A DNA stretch of 64,000 nucleotides from Acanthosepion esculentum (Eukaryota; Mollusca; Cephalopoda; Sepiida; Sepiidae): NCBI GenBank assembly GCA_964036315.1, contig OZ038508.1, forward strand, positions 49,575,024 through 49,639,023. Reading direction: 5' to 3'. The position numbers and the translations under genes are program-made. Shown here one piece after another: positions 41,280 through 51,934 of the stretch. Positions within the stretch are counted from its first letter, which is position 1, and the number at the start of each line of letters is the position of its first letter. The notes beneath the pieces are model-generated. The model saw only the letters and a program-made list of their open reading frames with translations, was not told the origin of the DNA and did no database searches.

Positions 41280-41641
41280 CGTTTTCTACTGCCTATCAAA
41301 CATTTGCAGTGTATTTGAATCCAGAAAATATTTTTATATAATAATGGCTTAGTAATACAAGTTATACTAATTCACCCATACTTGGATTGAGAAAAGGTGG
41401 ATTTCTGCCTTTCCCAAGTGTATTTGTACATTAGTGAATATGACGAATCCAACAGGAATTGGAACTCGGTTCTCCAATTAACAATTCCGAGCCATTATCC
41501 ATTACACCAACCGCACAACCAAGCTTACCGCACCTGGTATTCTCAAGTGGTCACCCATATAAGTAAAAAACAGAATTGACGTTGCTTAACTCGGCTGATC
41601 GTACGGGAAGCGGTATTTAACTATGATGTGGCCGTAAGCCG
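41280..41641 (-). mobile_element. composite 5S-like/tRNA-like SINE, near complete
   Basis: Minus-strand order: 5S rRNA-like head (41641 to 41522), tRNA-like segment (41520 to about 41460; plus-strand text 'tggaactcggttctccaatt' and 'attccgagccattatccatt'), a body with 'cttgggaaaggcagaaatcc', and a tail ending in 'tgataggcagtagaaaacg'. The 5S-like part has 'ggtattctcaagtggtcacc' and 'gacgttgcttaa' on the plus strand. Confidence 0.7.
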
Positions 41642-41644
41642 AAT

Positions 41645-41835
41645 TTTGTTTTAGCTAATATTAATTTACTGATAAAAATACTACTAATTAACCCGTAACT
41701 AGTGGGAAAAGGAAGGTTAATATCTTTATAAAGGGTATTTACGCTTATGTCAATAGAAGGAACTCGACTGGAATTTGCACTCGGCCCTACGATTTCCATT
41801 TCCGATACGTTATAGATTAGAACACGCACACATCC
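41645..41835 (-). mobile_element. tRNA-like SINE segment between 5S-like units
   Basis: Plus-strand text 'aattaacccgtaactagtgg', 'gaactcgactggaatttgca', 'ctcggccctacgatttccat' parallels 41370-41510 without the 5S-like head directly attached. Confidence 0.6.
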
Positions 41836-42763
41836 AAATATAGGTCACGTGATATTTCCAAACGGCCACATAACTAGGTACTGAACGGGCTCAAAGATGA
41901 TTAATTTCAATGATCAGAACAGAACCGGTGTTTCAACGTGACATGGCCGTAAAACATGCCACACGTACATGCAAGCTTACAGCACAGGTATACTCAAGCG
42001 GTCAGCAATGTAAGCACTGACCAAGCTCAACGTTGTATATATTCGGTAATCGTAAGAGAACCGGTGTTTCGACGTGATATGGACGTAAGCCATATCCCTG
42101 GCGCATCCAAGCTAACAATTCCTAATATTCCGAAACGGTGAAACTATTTAGGTACAAACAAGACTCAACGTTAATTAATTTAAGAACCGGTGTTTCAATG
42201 TGATATGGCTGTAAGCTTGGATGTAAACCATACTACCCGGTACAGTACCAGCTTACACTACCTGGTATTCTCAAGTAGTCACCCATTTAGGTACAGACGA
42301 GTGTCAACGTTGCTTAATTTCAGTGATCGTACGGGAACCGATGTTTCAACGTAATAAAATCCTAATTCATACCACACATCCAAACTTACAACACCTAGTA
42401 TTCTCAAGCGGTAACCCATTTAGCTACAAACAAGGATCGATGTTGCTTAACTTCAGTGATCATACGAGGACCTGCATTTCAACGTGATATTGCTGTAAGC
42501 CATACCACACATACATATATAAGCTTATAGCATTTGGGATTCTCCAGTGGTCACCAATCTAGATTTGAGGTTGCTTAACTTCGGCGATCATAAGAGAACC
42601 GGTATTTCAACGAGTTATGACCGCAAACCATACCACCCTCATATCAAAGCTTACATCACCTTATATTCTTAGGTGTCACCCTTGTAGGTACGAACTAGGC
42701 TCGACGTTGCTTAACTTCGGTGTTCGGACGAGAATCGACCTTTCAATGTGTTATGAACGCAAG
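41836..42763 (-). repeat. tandem array of seven degenerate 5S rRNA-like units
   Basis: Units begin near 41850, 41971, 42107, 42248, 42381, 42519 and 42645 with 'aagcttacagcacctggtat'-type text (120-140 bp each). The reverse complement aligns with 5S rRNA: 'gtaagc' end, 'ggtattctcaagtggtcacc', 'catctaggtac', 'ctcgacgttgcttaacttcg', 'gtgatcgtacgagaaccggt'. Individual units differ at many positions and have lost the internal control region consensus to varying degrees, so they are pseudogene-like. Confidence 0.8.
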
Positions 42764-43014
42764 TGCTTTGGAGCGGCTGTGCCTTTTAGCCTACGACTTT
42801 TCTGTATAGGGTAAGGCATAATATTGATGAATCTTCCAGTGAAAAGGTTGCCTACTCAGGATCAATGTTGACCACTGCGTCAATACATGATGGAACATTT
42901 TCACCTTGTTATGGTCGGGCAACTGACAAGCAAATCTGCCGCAGTGAACGGGATATTCACCAGGATGTAGATCAGAAGCCACAAGAGCCATGTCTGGTGT
43001 AGCATTAAGGCATT
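42764..43014. other. unannotated stretch
   Basis: Nothing recognised; a short open frame at 42791-43054 (-) has no domain. Confidence 0.4.
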
Positions 43015-43470
43015 TATTAAGATTTATTGCGTAAAATACACAATTGTGGCACAAGGCCGAAAATGGAGGGAATTGGGTTGAGGTTGGTCGTCACTTACTA
43101 TCATCTACCTCGCTAATCCGATTCACGACCAATACATTCGTTACAATTGACATATTTACCACAAAAACTCATCCATAGCCAATGAATCTTCCATATACTA
43201 TAATGCCGCACACTCTCAGGGGGTACCTAAAAAACGCACCCCATGAAATAAAATTTTCATTTAGTGATTATAAAAAACTATACATAAAGATTTGTACATG
43301 ATATATAAAATGATAGTGGAGGGTGTGAACCCCCAAAAACAAACTAAAATATCAAAACAAACAAATTAAAGATAACTGATGTTAGTTGAACCCGTCCAGC
43401 CCTCAAAAAAGAAAGGTCGCTGTATTCTGCCCTACGAGAGAATCAAGAGGATCTCTCACTAAGGGGGAGG
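43015..43470 (+). repeat. dispersed repeat A, copy 2
   Basis: Partner of 90-520: 'gtggcacaaggccgaaaatg', 'accacaaaaactcatccata', 'tatactataatgccgca', 'tggagggtgtgaaccc', 'gtcgctgtattctgccctac'. Confidence 0.7.
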
Positions 43471-43850
43471 GAAAGAAAAAAAATATATACGCATATGGAG
43501 AATAAATAATTTACTTATTTCACCTAAAAGCGAGTATTTCTCTTTATTTACCATTGTTTCTATGAACATAAAATATCACTCAATGTTGTTGTTTTTTTTT
43601 ACGAAGATGACTTAATCTTTTCTTTTCTAAGAATGTCCCATGGTCGTCATTATGACGTCCTTTGCACACGTCACTCAGTAATAATTATATTGATTAGCTT
43701 TCGATCTGTCTGCTGTTTACAGATCGAAGATTTTCCTCTGTCCAAATTGTTCGATAGATAACAAGAACAAAAAAAATACGGGTCAGAAATAAATGTGTCA
43801 TATACTTACTTGTAGACGACATTACGAAAAAAGAAATTGAGGAGGAGGAC
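43471..43850. other. unannotated stretch
   Basis: Nothing recognised. Confidence 0.45.
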
Positions 43851-44846
43851 AGACCTGAAGATCTCAGAACAGGAAAATCTTAATGTTAACAAGAAATAAG
43901 ATAAGCCAAAAATTTTTTCGTAATATCATTTTACTATTTTCTGTTAAGGTATAGTGGGTTATCAGTTTTAGTGAAGTGTATGAGTGTTGAAACAGATTAG
44001 TTTGATTTGGCCTTGTTAGTTAGATCGCCTACCATAAGAGGGGTATAAAACAAGAAAATCAAAGTGTAAAGTGAAACAACAAATTTATATACATTTAAAT
44101 CAATTTAGATGTTGACAAATAAAATTAAAGTATTTTGGTTGAAATGATGTCGTCGAAATGTTTGTAGTAGCCCTCGCAAGAATGAGTTTATGTGTACGTA
44201 GGCAGGAACGTATGTGTGGATGTCTATATGTGTGAGCGTTATCGTAGGATGGGAATGTTTTTGAAGTAATCACTCAGTCTTAAAATATTCCGTTCGTTTA
44301 TCAAGTATAAAAGAGGTAAGGGAGAAAGGTAGAGATAATACTAGGAAGAGCACAGACCTGAAGATCTCAGAACAGGCAAGTCTTAACGTTAACAAGAAAT
44401 AAGATAAGCCAAAAATTTCTTCGTAAAAACATATTACTATTTTCTGTTAAGGTATAGTGGGTTATCAGTTATAGTGAAGTGTATGAGTGTTGAAACAGAT
44501 TAGTTTGATTTGGCCTTGTTAGTTAGATCGCCTACCATAAGAGGGGTATAAAACAAGAAAATCAAATTGTAAAGTGAAACAACAAATTTATATACATTTA
44601 AATCAATTTAGATCTTTACAAATAACATTAATGTATTTTAGTTGATATGAAGTCGTCGAAATGTTTGTAGTAGTCCTCGCAAGAATGAGTTTGTGTGTAC
44701 GTAGGCAGGAGCGTATGTGCGGATGAATGTATGAGCGTTATCGTAGGATAGGAATGTTTTTGAAGTACTCGCTCAGCCTTAAAATATTTCGTTCGTTTAT
44801 CAAGTATAAAAGAGGTAAGGGAGAAAGGTAGAGATAATACTGACGA
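43851..44846. repeat. tandem duplication, 503 bp unit, with TATA-like motif
   Basis: Unit 1 from 43851 and unit 2 from 44354 both begin 'agacctgaagatctcagaac' and run to 'ggtagagataatact'. They share 'ttagatcgcctaccataaga' and 'gtttatcaagtataaaagag'. Differences are scattered substitutions and one ~7 bp deletion ('gtctata' in unit 1). 'gtataaaagaggtaaggg' near the end of each unit is a good TATA-box look-alike. Could be a solo or tandem LTR, or a duplicated promoter region. Confidence 0.85.
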
Positions 44847-44850
44847 TCGC

Positions 44851-45060
44851 TTGACGTTTGTCAAGGGACGTGTCAGTACTCTCCTCTCCTTCTCTCTGTT
44901 GACAGGCGAACTTGCTCGTCTTTTATTTTGTTTGTGGGGCTTGAAAAGGTCATTTGGGAATTCACTCCCGGATATGATTCGGACCTTTCCATTGGATGAG
45001 GAACAAACTTCGCGTCGGCTCGCGAAAAGGTCCGTAAAAAAATTTATTTCTGAGAATTGA
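44851..45060 (+). CDS. short ORF downstream of the duplication, unrecognised
   Basis: 69 codons, beginning 40-50 bp after the TATA-like motif of unit 2. The N-terminal third is hydrophobic (L-L-S-F-S-L-L-T-G then L-L-F-C-L-W-G-L), the rest basic and acidic (R-T-F-P-L-D-E-E-Q-T-S-R-R-L-A-K-R). No family recognised. Its position after a TATA-like box makes it a little better than chance, but it could equally be the untranslated leader of an LTR element. Confidence 0.2.
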   Translation: MTFVKGRVSTLLSFSLLTGELARLLFCLWGLKRSFGNSLPDMIRTFPLDEEQTSRRLAKRSVKKFISEN

Positions 45061-45574
45061 AGATTATTTGACTTTTGTTTTAAAATATTTCCTAGGTTTC
45101 TATTGGCCGAAAAACTGTTCGCATCAAGGTGTTAAATTTCACAAGTTTTGTTTTGGATTCGCTTTTGCGTGTGTGTCAAGCAAAGTTTGTAAATTCGAGT
45201 CGTATTTCTAACAATACCAATGAGTCAGTGCATAGCATTTGAATTTTAAATCTAGATCTTGTTTTTTTTCACTACAAAGGAATATTTGTTTTTGAAAGGG
45301 TTTAGGTAATAGGGTTGTCGTGGAAGTAGAAAAAGGTTTTCAAGTTCGATTACAGTCGATAGTCTCTTTTTTTTTTTGTTTTTTTTTAATTCCAATCTAT
45401 TTTGCTCTTTAACGCCCTGTAGAATGTCGGTTAGCGTGGTTGCGATAAAATCTAATAGAAATTAAGATGAAATAAATACTCATAAAATATAAATACTATT
45501 CGACAAGGCATCGTCTAATAATGGTTCAAGGTAATATTATTGCTTATTTTGCAATGACCGTACAACGGGTTGGT
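45061..45574. other. unannotated stretch
   Basis: Nothing recognised. Confidence 0.45.
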
Positions 45575-46440
45575 TGGTTGGTTGGTTTTGTTTTATAGCA
45601 TATCAACCTCAGTGGGTCATTTAATGCCAACAAAATTTTGAAATAGGTTCATAGCGACAGTTTGGTAAAAAAAAAAGGTGTGTATGTATACATATATATA
45701 TTTGATCCATTTTTCAATTACTCATCTTTTTTAATACAATCCAATTTCTTTTAGGAAATTTACAATCTTGGAAGGTTTTATTTTCGTAAAAAGTATTTTT
45801 TTTTTAAATTACTCACTTGGTAATATTTTATTCACACTAGATCAAAATCTGCACACTCGAACAGTATATGTTTCACTGTAATTTTCTCTTGGCACATAGT
45901 TTTGTTTGTTTTGTTTTAGGCATATCAACCTGAATGGGTTATTTAATGCCGACAAAATTTTTATTGCTGCTAATATTTTGTTTTGTCAAAAATGTATTTC
46001 TGGTAACATTTTTCCTTCAAAAATATATTCCTGGTAATAATTTTTCTTAAAAATTGTATTGCTAGTAATATTTTTTTTTTAAACATATTGTTGGTAATGT
46101 TTTTATTTTTTCAAAAATGTATTGCTGGTAATAGTTTTTTTTCTTCAAAGATTTTTGCTGGTAACAATTTTTTACAAAGTATTTCTGGTATTAAAGCATA
46201 TTTTTACACTTTCATAGTGTTTTTACGCAAGTTTGGGGGTAAACTATTTGCCCATAGCTGGGACCCTAAAAGGTGCTACCACCACAAGTCAGGGTGAACT
46301 TGGGAACACCAGCAATTAAGAGGTGCTTCCATGCTCCTCAAAACATCCTGATCAGAGGCCTTGCTGCTGGACGTAGTTTATCGTCTTACCCAGGACGCGG
46401 ATGTAGTTTATCGTCATACCCAGGACGGGTTAGAACGGGT
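45575..46440 (+). mobile_element. dispersed repeat B, long copy
   Basis: Forward counterpart of 30860-31460: 'gcatatcaacctcagtgggt' (45598), 'aaatttacaatcttggaagg', 'cactagatcaaaatctgcac', a run of 'tcaaaaatgtattgctggta' minisatellite units (about seven, 45975-46190), 'ccatagctgggaccctaaaa', and a doubled 'gtagtttatcgtcttaccca'. A second SINE-like start, 'aggcatatcaacctgaatgg', lies inside at 45915. Either a nested insertion or an internal duplication produced it. Confidence 0.75.
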
Positions 46441-46624
46441 AGATGAGATTAAAACTAACTAACATTAAGCTGAAACATATGCGAATCACTGGTTTTTCAA
46501 GTACACTTACCTCTAACTAATCAATGCTGCAGGTACATGTTGCAGTACACATGTTTATAGTGCAGCTATGCCGTGCAAAATCTATAGCTGTTTATTTTGG
46601 CGAAAGTGCGCTTAATATGGGGTG

Positions 46625-47690
46625 ATTCATTATTATGTGTCGTGTACCATCAGAACGTGGCTCTCTGCAATTTCCTGTCATTTGTAGGCCTTTATAAATT
46701 TTGTCATTTTGCTATCGCTTCTAAAACCGGTTCCGACATCTATATATTCAAGTTCGCTCGGTAGGTCATGCGTTGTTTTTCATCTCTTACCCTTGCCTTC
46801 AAACAAGTCCTGTGAGTATCTAAATTTTTAAACCGTCCTTCCACATTAGGGGCCATAGAAATTTCATCCGTCTCTTCCTGCTGCTAATTATTTGTCCTTT
46901 TTATTTCCATTTGTTTTAAAACTTCGTCGTTTCTCACGTGTTCAGCCAATAGTATTCTCAGCATCCTTCTGTAGAACGAGATTTCGATTGCTTCAAGTCT
47001 CTACTTTATTTTTCAGGAGAGTGTCCAGCACTTACTTTCATATAGGAGGAATAATATTATTTAACAGTTTAGTAGTATTTTCATTGTTTCAAAAGATATT
47101 TTTCAGTTTCTTAATACTTTGCTTAGCTTTCGGAAAGCATCTTTCGCTATCCCAATTCGTCATCGGATTTCGCTGTCGCACTTTTCCGTCCTCTGTTAAA
47201 ACACTTCGCAGATATCTAAATAGTTGTTTGAATTTGGTATCTCCAATTTGTAATTAGCGTGTTGGGATGTTTCTTTTGTCATCAACCATGCGTTCTGACT
47301 TTTTTGCACTTAATGGTTAATTCTGTCGTCAGAGTTTTCTTCAGTGCCTTCTGTAGGAGTTCTTATAGTTCCCTTTCTGTATTTTCTATATGTACAGTTT
47401 TATCTGCATATCTTATTTTGTTGGGATTGGGGCTGACAATACTGATTTCTGGTATGCCATATATTTCTCTCAGAATCGCCTCAAAAGTTGAATAAGTCCG
47501 GTGAGAAGACAAACCCTTGTCTTAATCCCTTTTCTAATTGTGCATACTCACTGCATTTGTCTTATATCCGTATGTAGGCTGTTTGCTGCTAATACAAGTA
47601 CTTGAATATTCTAATATGATTCCTAAATATGTTTAAGCTTAGATAGAAGTTCGAAAGGGTACTTTATCAAACGCTTTTTCATAATATATA
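46625..47690 (-). pseudogene. RTE-like LINE, RT domain to C-terminus
   Basis: On the minus strand from 47690: A-F-D-K-V-P-F-E-L at the RT core start, Q-V-L-V-L-A-A-N-S near 47600, G-I-R-Q-G-C-like residues near 47530, I-Y-G-I-P-E-I near 47460. The catalytic box reads R-Y-A-D-K-T-V (47390-47412), with Lys in place of the second Asp. Then L-Q-K-A-L-K-K-T-L-T-T-E-L-T-I-K-C-K-K, and in further frames the terminal segment ending at 'acgtggctctctgcaatttc'. About 1 kb of the ORF2-like protein, with at least five frame breaks. Confidence 0.8.
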
Positions 47691-48300
47691 TATATAACGG
47701 GTAGGCTCAAAACCTTAGTCATGATTATTTATCACTTCGTATATCGACGGCTTCTAAAGAGTTTCGTATATTCCGGTTTCCCTCAAATGAGGTACGGTTG
47801 TCAGACATCATGCCCCATGCATAGCTAGCACTTCGAGGGTAGAAATGATTGATTGAAATTTACGAAAGTTTGTCGTGTTTCTGTAAGTAATGAACGTTAT
47901 TATACCGGTTGTAACAGCAAAATTGTCCAAATTGTGTTACAGCATAATTATCCATCACACAAAATGTTTAATATCTAAGAAACCGCTAAACTAATTGAAT
48001 TTCGTTTTTTCTAGGTTTTCACATAAGACGGTTAGCCATCTTGACACCATTTGTCGTAAGAATCATTGGAAAAAAACTGAGTTATTCACCTAGAAAGAGA
48101 ACAGGTTAAAATCGTTTTGTATCAGACCTACTGCCTTCCCAAATGAGCAATGGTGAGAGAAAAAAAAATATTTCAGACCTTCAATAATGGTACCAACATT
48201 CATATTCCAGCTTCCAGCTTCAAAGTTCATTCAAAAACCATCAAGAGAATGGTGAAAATGTTTTAAAAAGAGTGAAAAGTAGAGAGTAAGATTGAATCAG
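47691..48300. other. unannotated stretch
   Basis: Nothing recognised. Confidence 0.45.
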
Positions 48301-48309
48301 GATGTCACA

Positions 48310-48560
48310 ACAGCAAGAGGGATTATCATTTCATCTTAGAGATAAAGAGATCAAATTGTAGGGCACATAAATGGAGCTTATAAAATCTGACACTCACAGA
48401 ACATATTGAATGTCAAGGTGGACAGAGGAAAGCAGCGCCTAGAGTACCCAACGAGCTTGTGTAAATTGTTGGCAGAAAATGAATTAGGAGAGATAGGACA
48501 AGAAATGGTGGAGAGCCATGATCGTCTATGCTCTGAATGGACACGGCGCATAGAAGACTA
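48310..48560 (+). pseudogene. RTE-like LINE C-terminal fragment
   Basis: 'agggcacataaatggagctt' (degenerate G-H-I-M), 'cactcacagaacatattgaa' (L-T-E-H-I-E), 'agcgcctagagtacccaacg', and 'tggtggagagccatgatcgtctatgc' (W-R-A-M-I-V-Y-A) follow the order of 36540-36760. Confidence 0.65.
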
Positions 48561-49330
48561 TAATTATAATAGTATATATATATATAGTGACATTTGTTTT
48601 CTGATCGTTAATGTATGAAATATTGTCATTTGGCGTGAGAGAGATATAATCTCAAAAGAGAAAAAAGATATTGCAAATTTGGTAAGCGATGTGAATACAA
48701 TTATGGCTATTGCGAAAGTGAGCACAAAGATTACAAAATAATCATAAAAGACATCCGGACATTGGAAAGATAAGAATGGAAAAATAAACCCGGTTTTCAT
48801 GATCTCAGACAAAGATATTTCAGAGAAATTTAAAAAGGTAATAAATAAGAAAGACAAAAAAGAAAAGGATTAGCCAAGAAAGAAAATATTTGTAAAAATC
48901 AATGTTGCTCGGTAAATGAACGTCGAATGTTTCCTTATAAAGAAGCAGCTTATATAACCATTACCATTTGATAAATTCATCCGATAAGGTCTATCTATTT
49001 ATTTTTATTCTACTTGTTCAGCTTTCGAATATGTTGTATATTCAAATCTCCAATTTGTGGACAAACTGTCCGAAGTCGACGCTATTGCTCTGTCTTTATT
49101 TAAAAGCACTTCAGACAATTTCAGTCATTTTCAAGAACTAGATGTTGTCAGTATGGTTGACAATCTTTTGCTGGCTACATGCTGACAATTTTTGTAACAA
49201 TACATTACAGAATTTAATTCAGATATATACATACAGAAGGACATTTTAAACAAAAGATTCTATCAATCTTCGATATCGACAACACACACATAGACACAAC
49301 ACACACATATATAATATATATTAGGTGAAA
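48561..49330. other. unannotated stretch
   Basis: Nothing recognised; an open frame at 48564-48857 (-) is hydrophobic but has no domain. Confidence 0.4.
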
Positions 49331-49334
49331 TTGA

Positions 49335-49335
<1 letters not shown>

Positions 49336-49400
<65 letters not shown>
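49336..49400. repeat. (TA)n
   Basis: TA array at the left border of the next PLE pseudo-LTR. Confidence 0.97.
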
Positions 49401-49403
<3 letters not shown>

Positions 49404-49690
49404 TCAAGGACACATGACACAGTCGATAAAGGCGTTGGTTAGATCCAGCGACAGGACCCCAAGAATGAGTTCAATACCCGGTTATAGCAGTGGAGAACTT
49501 GGAGAGGGGAATTAACAGGAGATAGCTGATAACTGACATCCATTAAACATAGCACGAGGAACTAGAACAGTCTACCCCAGTGAGCGAAATAAAGGTTTCA
49601 ATTCGACATTACATCCATCGGAGACCGGAGCGTACAACAGCCGAAACGTTGTAATAAATATGGTAACAAAGATGAGGACAATAGTCAAAA
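49401..49690 (+). repeat. PLE pseudo-LTR-like repeat, copy 2
   Basis: 'ctcaaggacacatgacacag', 'gttggttagatccagcgaca', 'gagaccggagcgtacaacag' and 'ccgaaacgttgtaataaata' match 30225-30500 and the inverse of 49730-49960. Confidence 0.7.
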
Positions 49691-49729
49691 TAATGTAAAT
49701 GTATATATATATATATATATATATATCTG

Positions 49730-49960
49730 AGGTATGGTATTATGATTATTTACATTATTCGAACAGTTATCCTCACAGTCAGGAGGTTTCGTCCGTTGTA
49801 CGCTCCGGTCTTCTTCAGGTGAACCCTTTACTTCGTCCACGAGGTTAGGTTGTTCTAGTTCCAAGTTTTTTTTATTCCCCCGCTGTGGTATTCTGGTATT
49901 AAACTCACTGGATCTAACCAACAAATTTATCTACTGGGCCATATGTTCTTGAGAACATCT
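49730..49960 (-). repeat. PLE pseudo-LTR-like repeat, copy 3 (inverted)
   Basis: Inverse of the preceding copy across a short TA spacer (49699-49726), so the two pseudo-LTRs form a large inverted repeat. On the minus strand: 'gatccagtgagtttaatacc', 'gaagaagaccggagcgtaca'. Confidence 0.7.
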
Positions 49961-50089
49961 TTGTAAGAATTTCTGGCACTTATAAACCTAATGTCTCAGC
50001 AATCGTTTTTTACCAGTGCTTATATTGCAATTCTTCGTTATTATTATTCCATATTTTTACCAGAGTCTATATTGCAGATTTTTTTTTTG

Positions 50090-50420
50090 TTACTCATTTC
50101 TTTTATTTAGCACTCTTTATTACTGGTTCCCATATTGTATTCATTTCTACGTTTGAGCTGCTCAGGAGATTTTTGTGGCTTAGCATATGTGCTGATTCCT
50201 TAAGTTTTCGTATTTTCTAGTGATGTTCTCTGTCTGTTATTTCAGCCTCATCCCACAGGGGGCGGCGATCTCCATCTTTTCCTTCCATATGTGGTTAGTT
50301 ACTCCTGATTTGTCAGTCTCCCTTCGTGTTACCGCTTTACGATGTTCTTGCAGTCTTACCTTAAGGAACCAGCTCAACTTTAAGACAACTTCAAGTCTCA
50401 GATTAACCGTAATCTGTCCA
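50090..50420 (-). pseudogene. PLE-type GIY-YIG endonuclease fragment, divergent family
   Basis: On the minus strand from about 50390: L-K-V-R-L-Q-E-H-R-K-A-V-T-R-R-E-T-D, then S-G-V-T-N-H-I-W-K-E-K, after a frame change P-L-W-D-E-A-E-I-T-D-R-E-H, K-E-S-A-H-M-L, and finally N-T-I-W-E-P-V-I. This is the C-terminal half of GIY-YIG domains found with PLE reverse transcriptases. It lies next to pseudo-LTR copy 3 in the same orientation, so both are probably one element. Confidence 0.75.
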
Positions 50421-51025
50421 ACATATCCGATATCCGTATAAATCCCTGCTTCTTACCAATCACACAACAACCTGATGCACTAACACGCTACCCAAGTTCT
50501 TGTGTTGGGTGCACTTTAAGATAAAAAGTGAAATAATCGCTGAATTTTTCTTCGTCCAAAAGCGTAGACTGCAATGATTCGCCTGGCTGTGAAAAATCGC
50601 TCAGTGAGCCTATCTTATCAAACGATAGATTTTTTTCACACTCTGTAACCTCTCCTGCGAAGTAATCAAATAATCACATCGCAAAACCAGTTTAATTTAA
50701 CGTCATTTTCTTAAGATAATTGGCTGGGAAATTAGATTTTTTTTAATCTCTGGTTAGGATTTTTAATTTAGCGCTAAAACAAAGACATTATTCTAGCATT
50801 TCTTTTTTTGTTGTGAACGTGTGTATCAGTATAGTTTTTCAATTATGTTAAATGTTATGAAATGTATCAGAAAAGCTCACACTGCTCTCCAAATTTAGCG
50901 TACTGTCCAAAGGAGTTTTCAAATCTTTAGTGATCGCTAATTTCTGCCCGGTAGCATTTCCAGTAATCTCATCCACGATTTTTCAGGGCGATTTAAGCTG
51001 TGTGAAAATCCACAAGTGGCGTTAA
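50421..51025. other. unannotated stretch
   Basis: Nothing recognised. Confidence 0.45.
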
Positions 51026-51029
51026 CTGA

Positions 51030-51400
51030 ATCTGAACGCTTGTGAATTTCTGCGATGATGAGTTATCATTATTTATTGTATTTACAATTGTCCTTATCTT
51101 TGTTGTTTTTATCACAGCATTTAGGACGTTGTGCCCTACGGCCTTCATCAGGTGTACAGTATATCGATTCAGGTAACCTCCAGGGTGTAAAAAATAATGC
51201 TAAAAATGTAATAGAAGAGACATCTCGAGAGACGGGAAGTGAAATAAGAACAGTCTACCCCCGTAAATTAAAGAAAGTGTTAAACCTAGAATTCCCTGTA
51301 GGTTACCCGGGTCGATATACACCTAATGAAGGCCTGGGGGAACAACGGCCGGAACATTTTTATAGCAACAATAAAGATAAAGAAAATAGTCTGAATGTAC
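51030..51400. repeat. PLE-pLTR-like foldback with ~90 bp arms
   Basis: 51085-51180 ('gtccttatctttgttgtttt', 'ggccttcatcaggtgtacag') is inverted with substitutions at 51290-51395 ('acacctaatgaaggcctggg', 'aacaataaagataaagaaaa'). The loop contains 'agtctacccccgtaaattaa', related to 'gtctaccccagtgagcgaaa' at 49571. The mariner copy 2 sits immediately to the right. Confidence 0.7.
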
Positions 51401-51402
51401 AA

Positions 51403-51910
51403 GGGTCATTCAATAAATAAGGTGAATTTTTCGCTATATGGACTTCTAATGCAGATAGAAGCTTACTTTTTTTTCAACGTAGTCTCCCAGCACTGTCACA
51501 CACTTTTCCCATCTGTGCACAAGCTTCCGTATTTCCTCAGCGTAAAAATCTTTGGACTGATGTCTCAGCCAGTCGCTCACAACAATTTTGACTTCATCGT
51601 CACTTTTAAACTTCGTGCCTCTCGTGAACGCTTTCAAGGGACCAAACAGGTGAAAGTCTGAAGGGGCAAGGTCTGGGCTGTAAGGGGGATGAGGGAGCAG
51701 TTCCCAGCCCAGCTCGTTGATGGTCCGCACCGTTTGGGTTGCTGTGTGAGGCCTTGCGTTGTCATGATGCAAGATGACACCTTCTGACTGATGACACCTG
51801 CGTTTGTTATTTATGTCTTTCAAAGTCCTTGCAATGTCATCCACTGTTACCCTTCTGTCAGACTGAATGAGGTCATTGAGTGATTCGATCACCTCGGTTT
51901 TAATATTGCG
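51403..51910 (-). mobile_element. mariner-type transposon, second deleted copy
   Basis: Starts at 'gggtcattcaataaataagg', the same terminus as the 16.6 kb element, and agrees with it closely through 51720. The opposite terminus is missing: homology stops around 51900 at 'gatcacctcgg'. Confidence 0.88.
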
Positions 51911-51934
51911 TTGAGACGTGAAACTGATACTCAC
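51446..51934 (-). pseudogene. mariner transposase with internal deletion
   Basis: A 162-codon frame. The first residues (M-S-I-S-F-T) are not mariner. From about residue 15 it reads E-V-I-E-S-L-N-D-L-I-Q-S-D-R-R-V-T-V-D-D-I-A-R-T-L, then jumps over the second helix-turn-helix and the first catalytic Asp into G-V-I-L-H-H-D-N-A-R-P-H, with the second Asp. It continues to L-P-H-P-P-Y-S-P-D-L-A-P-S-D-F-H-L-F-G-P-L-K with the third Asp (DD34D spacing), and to the normal C-terminus. The frame is intact over the deletion, which is notable, but an enzyme without its first Asp should be inactive. Confidence 0.9.

Noticed and set aside
46892..47495. Plus-strand frames of 121 and 78 codons
   Set aside because: They are antisense to the minus-strand LINE reverse transcriptase.
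48564..48857. 97-codon hydrophobic minus-strand frame
   Set aside because: AT-rich composition readily yields Ile/Phe-rich frames; no domain or splice context found.
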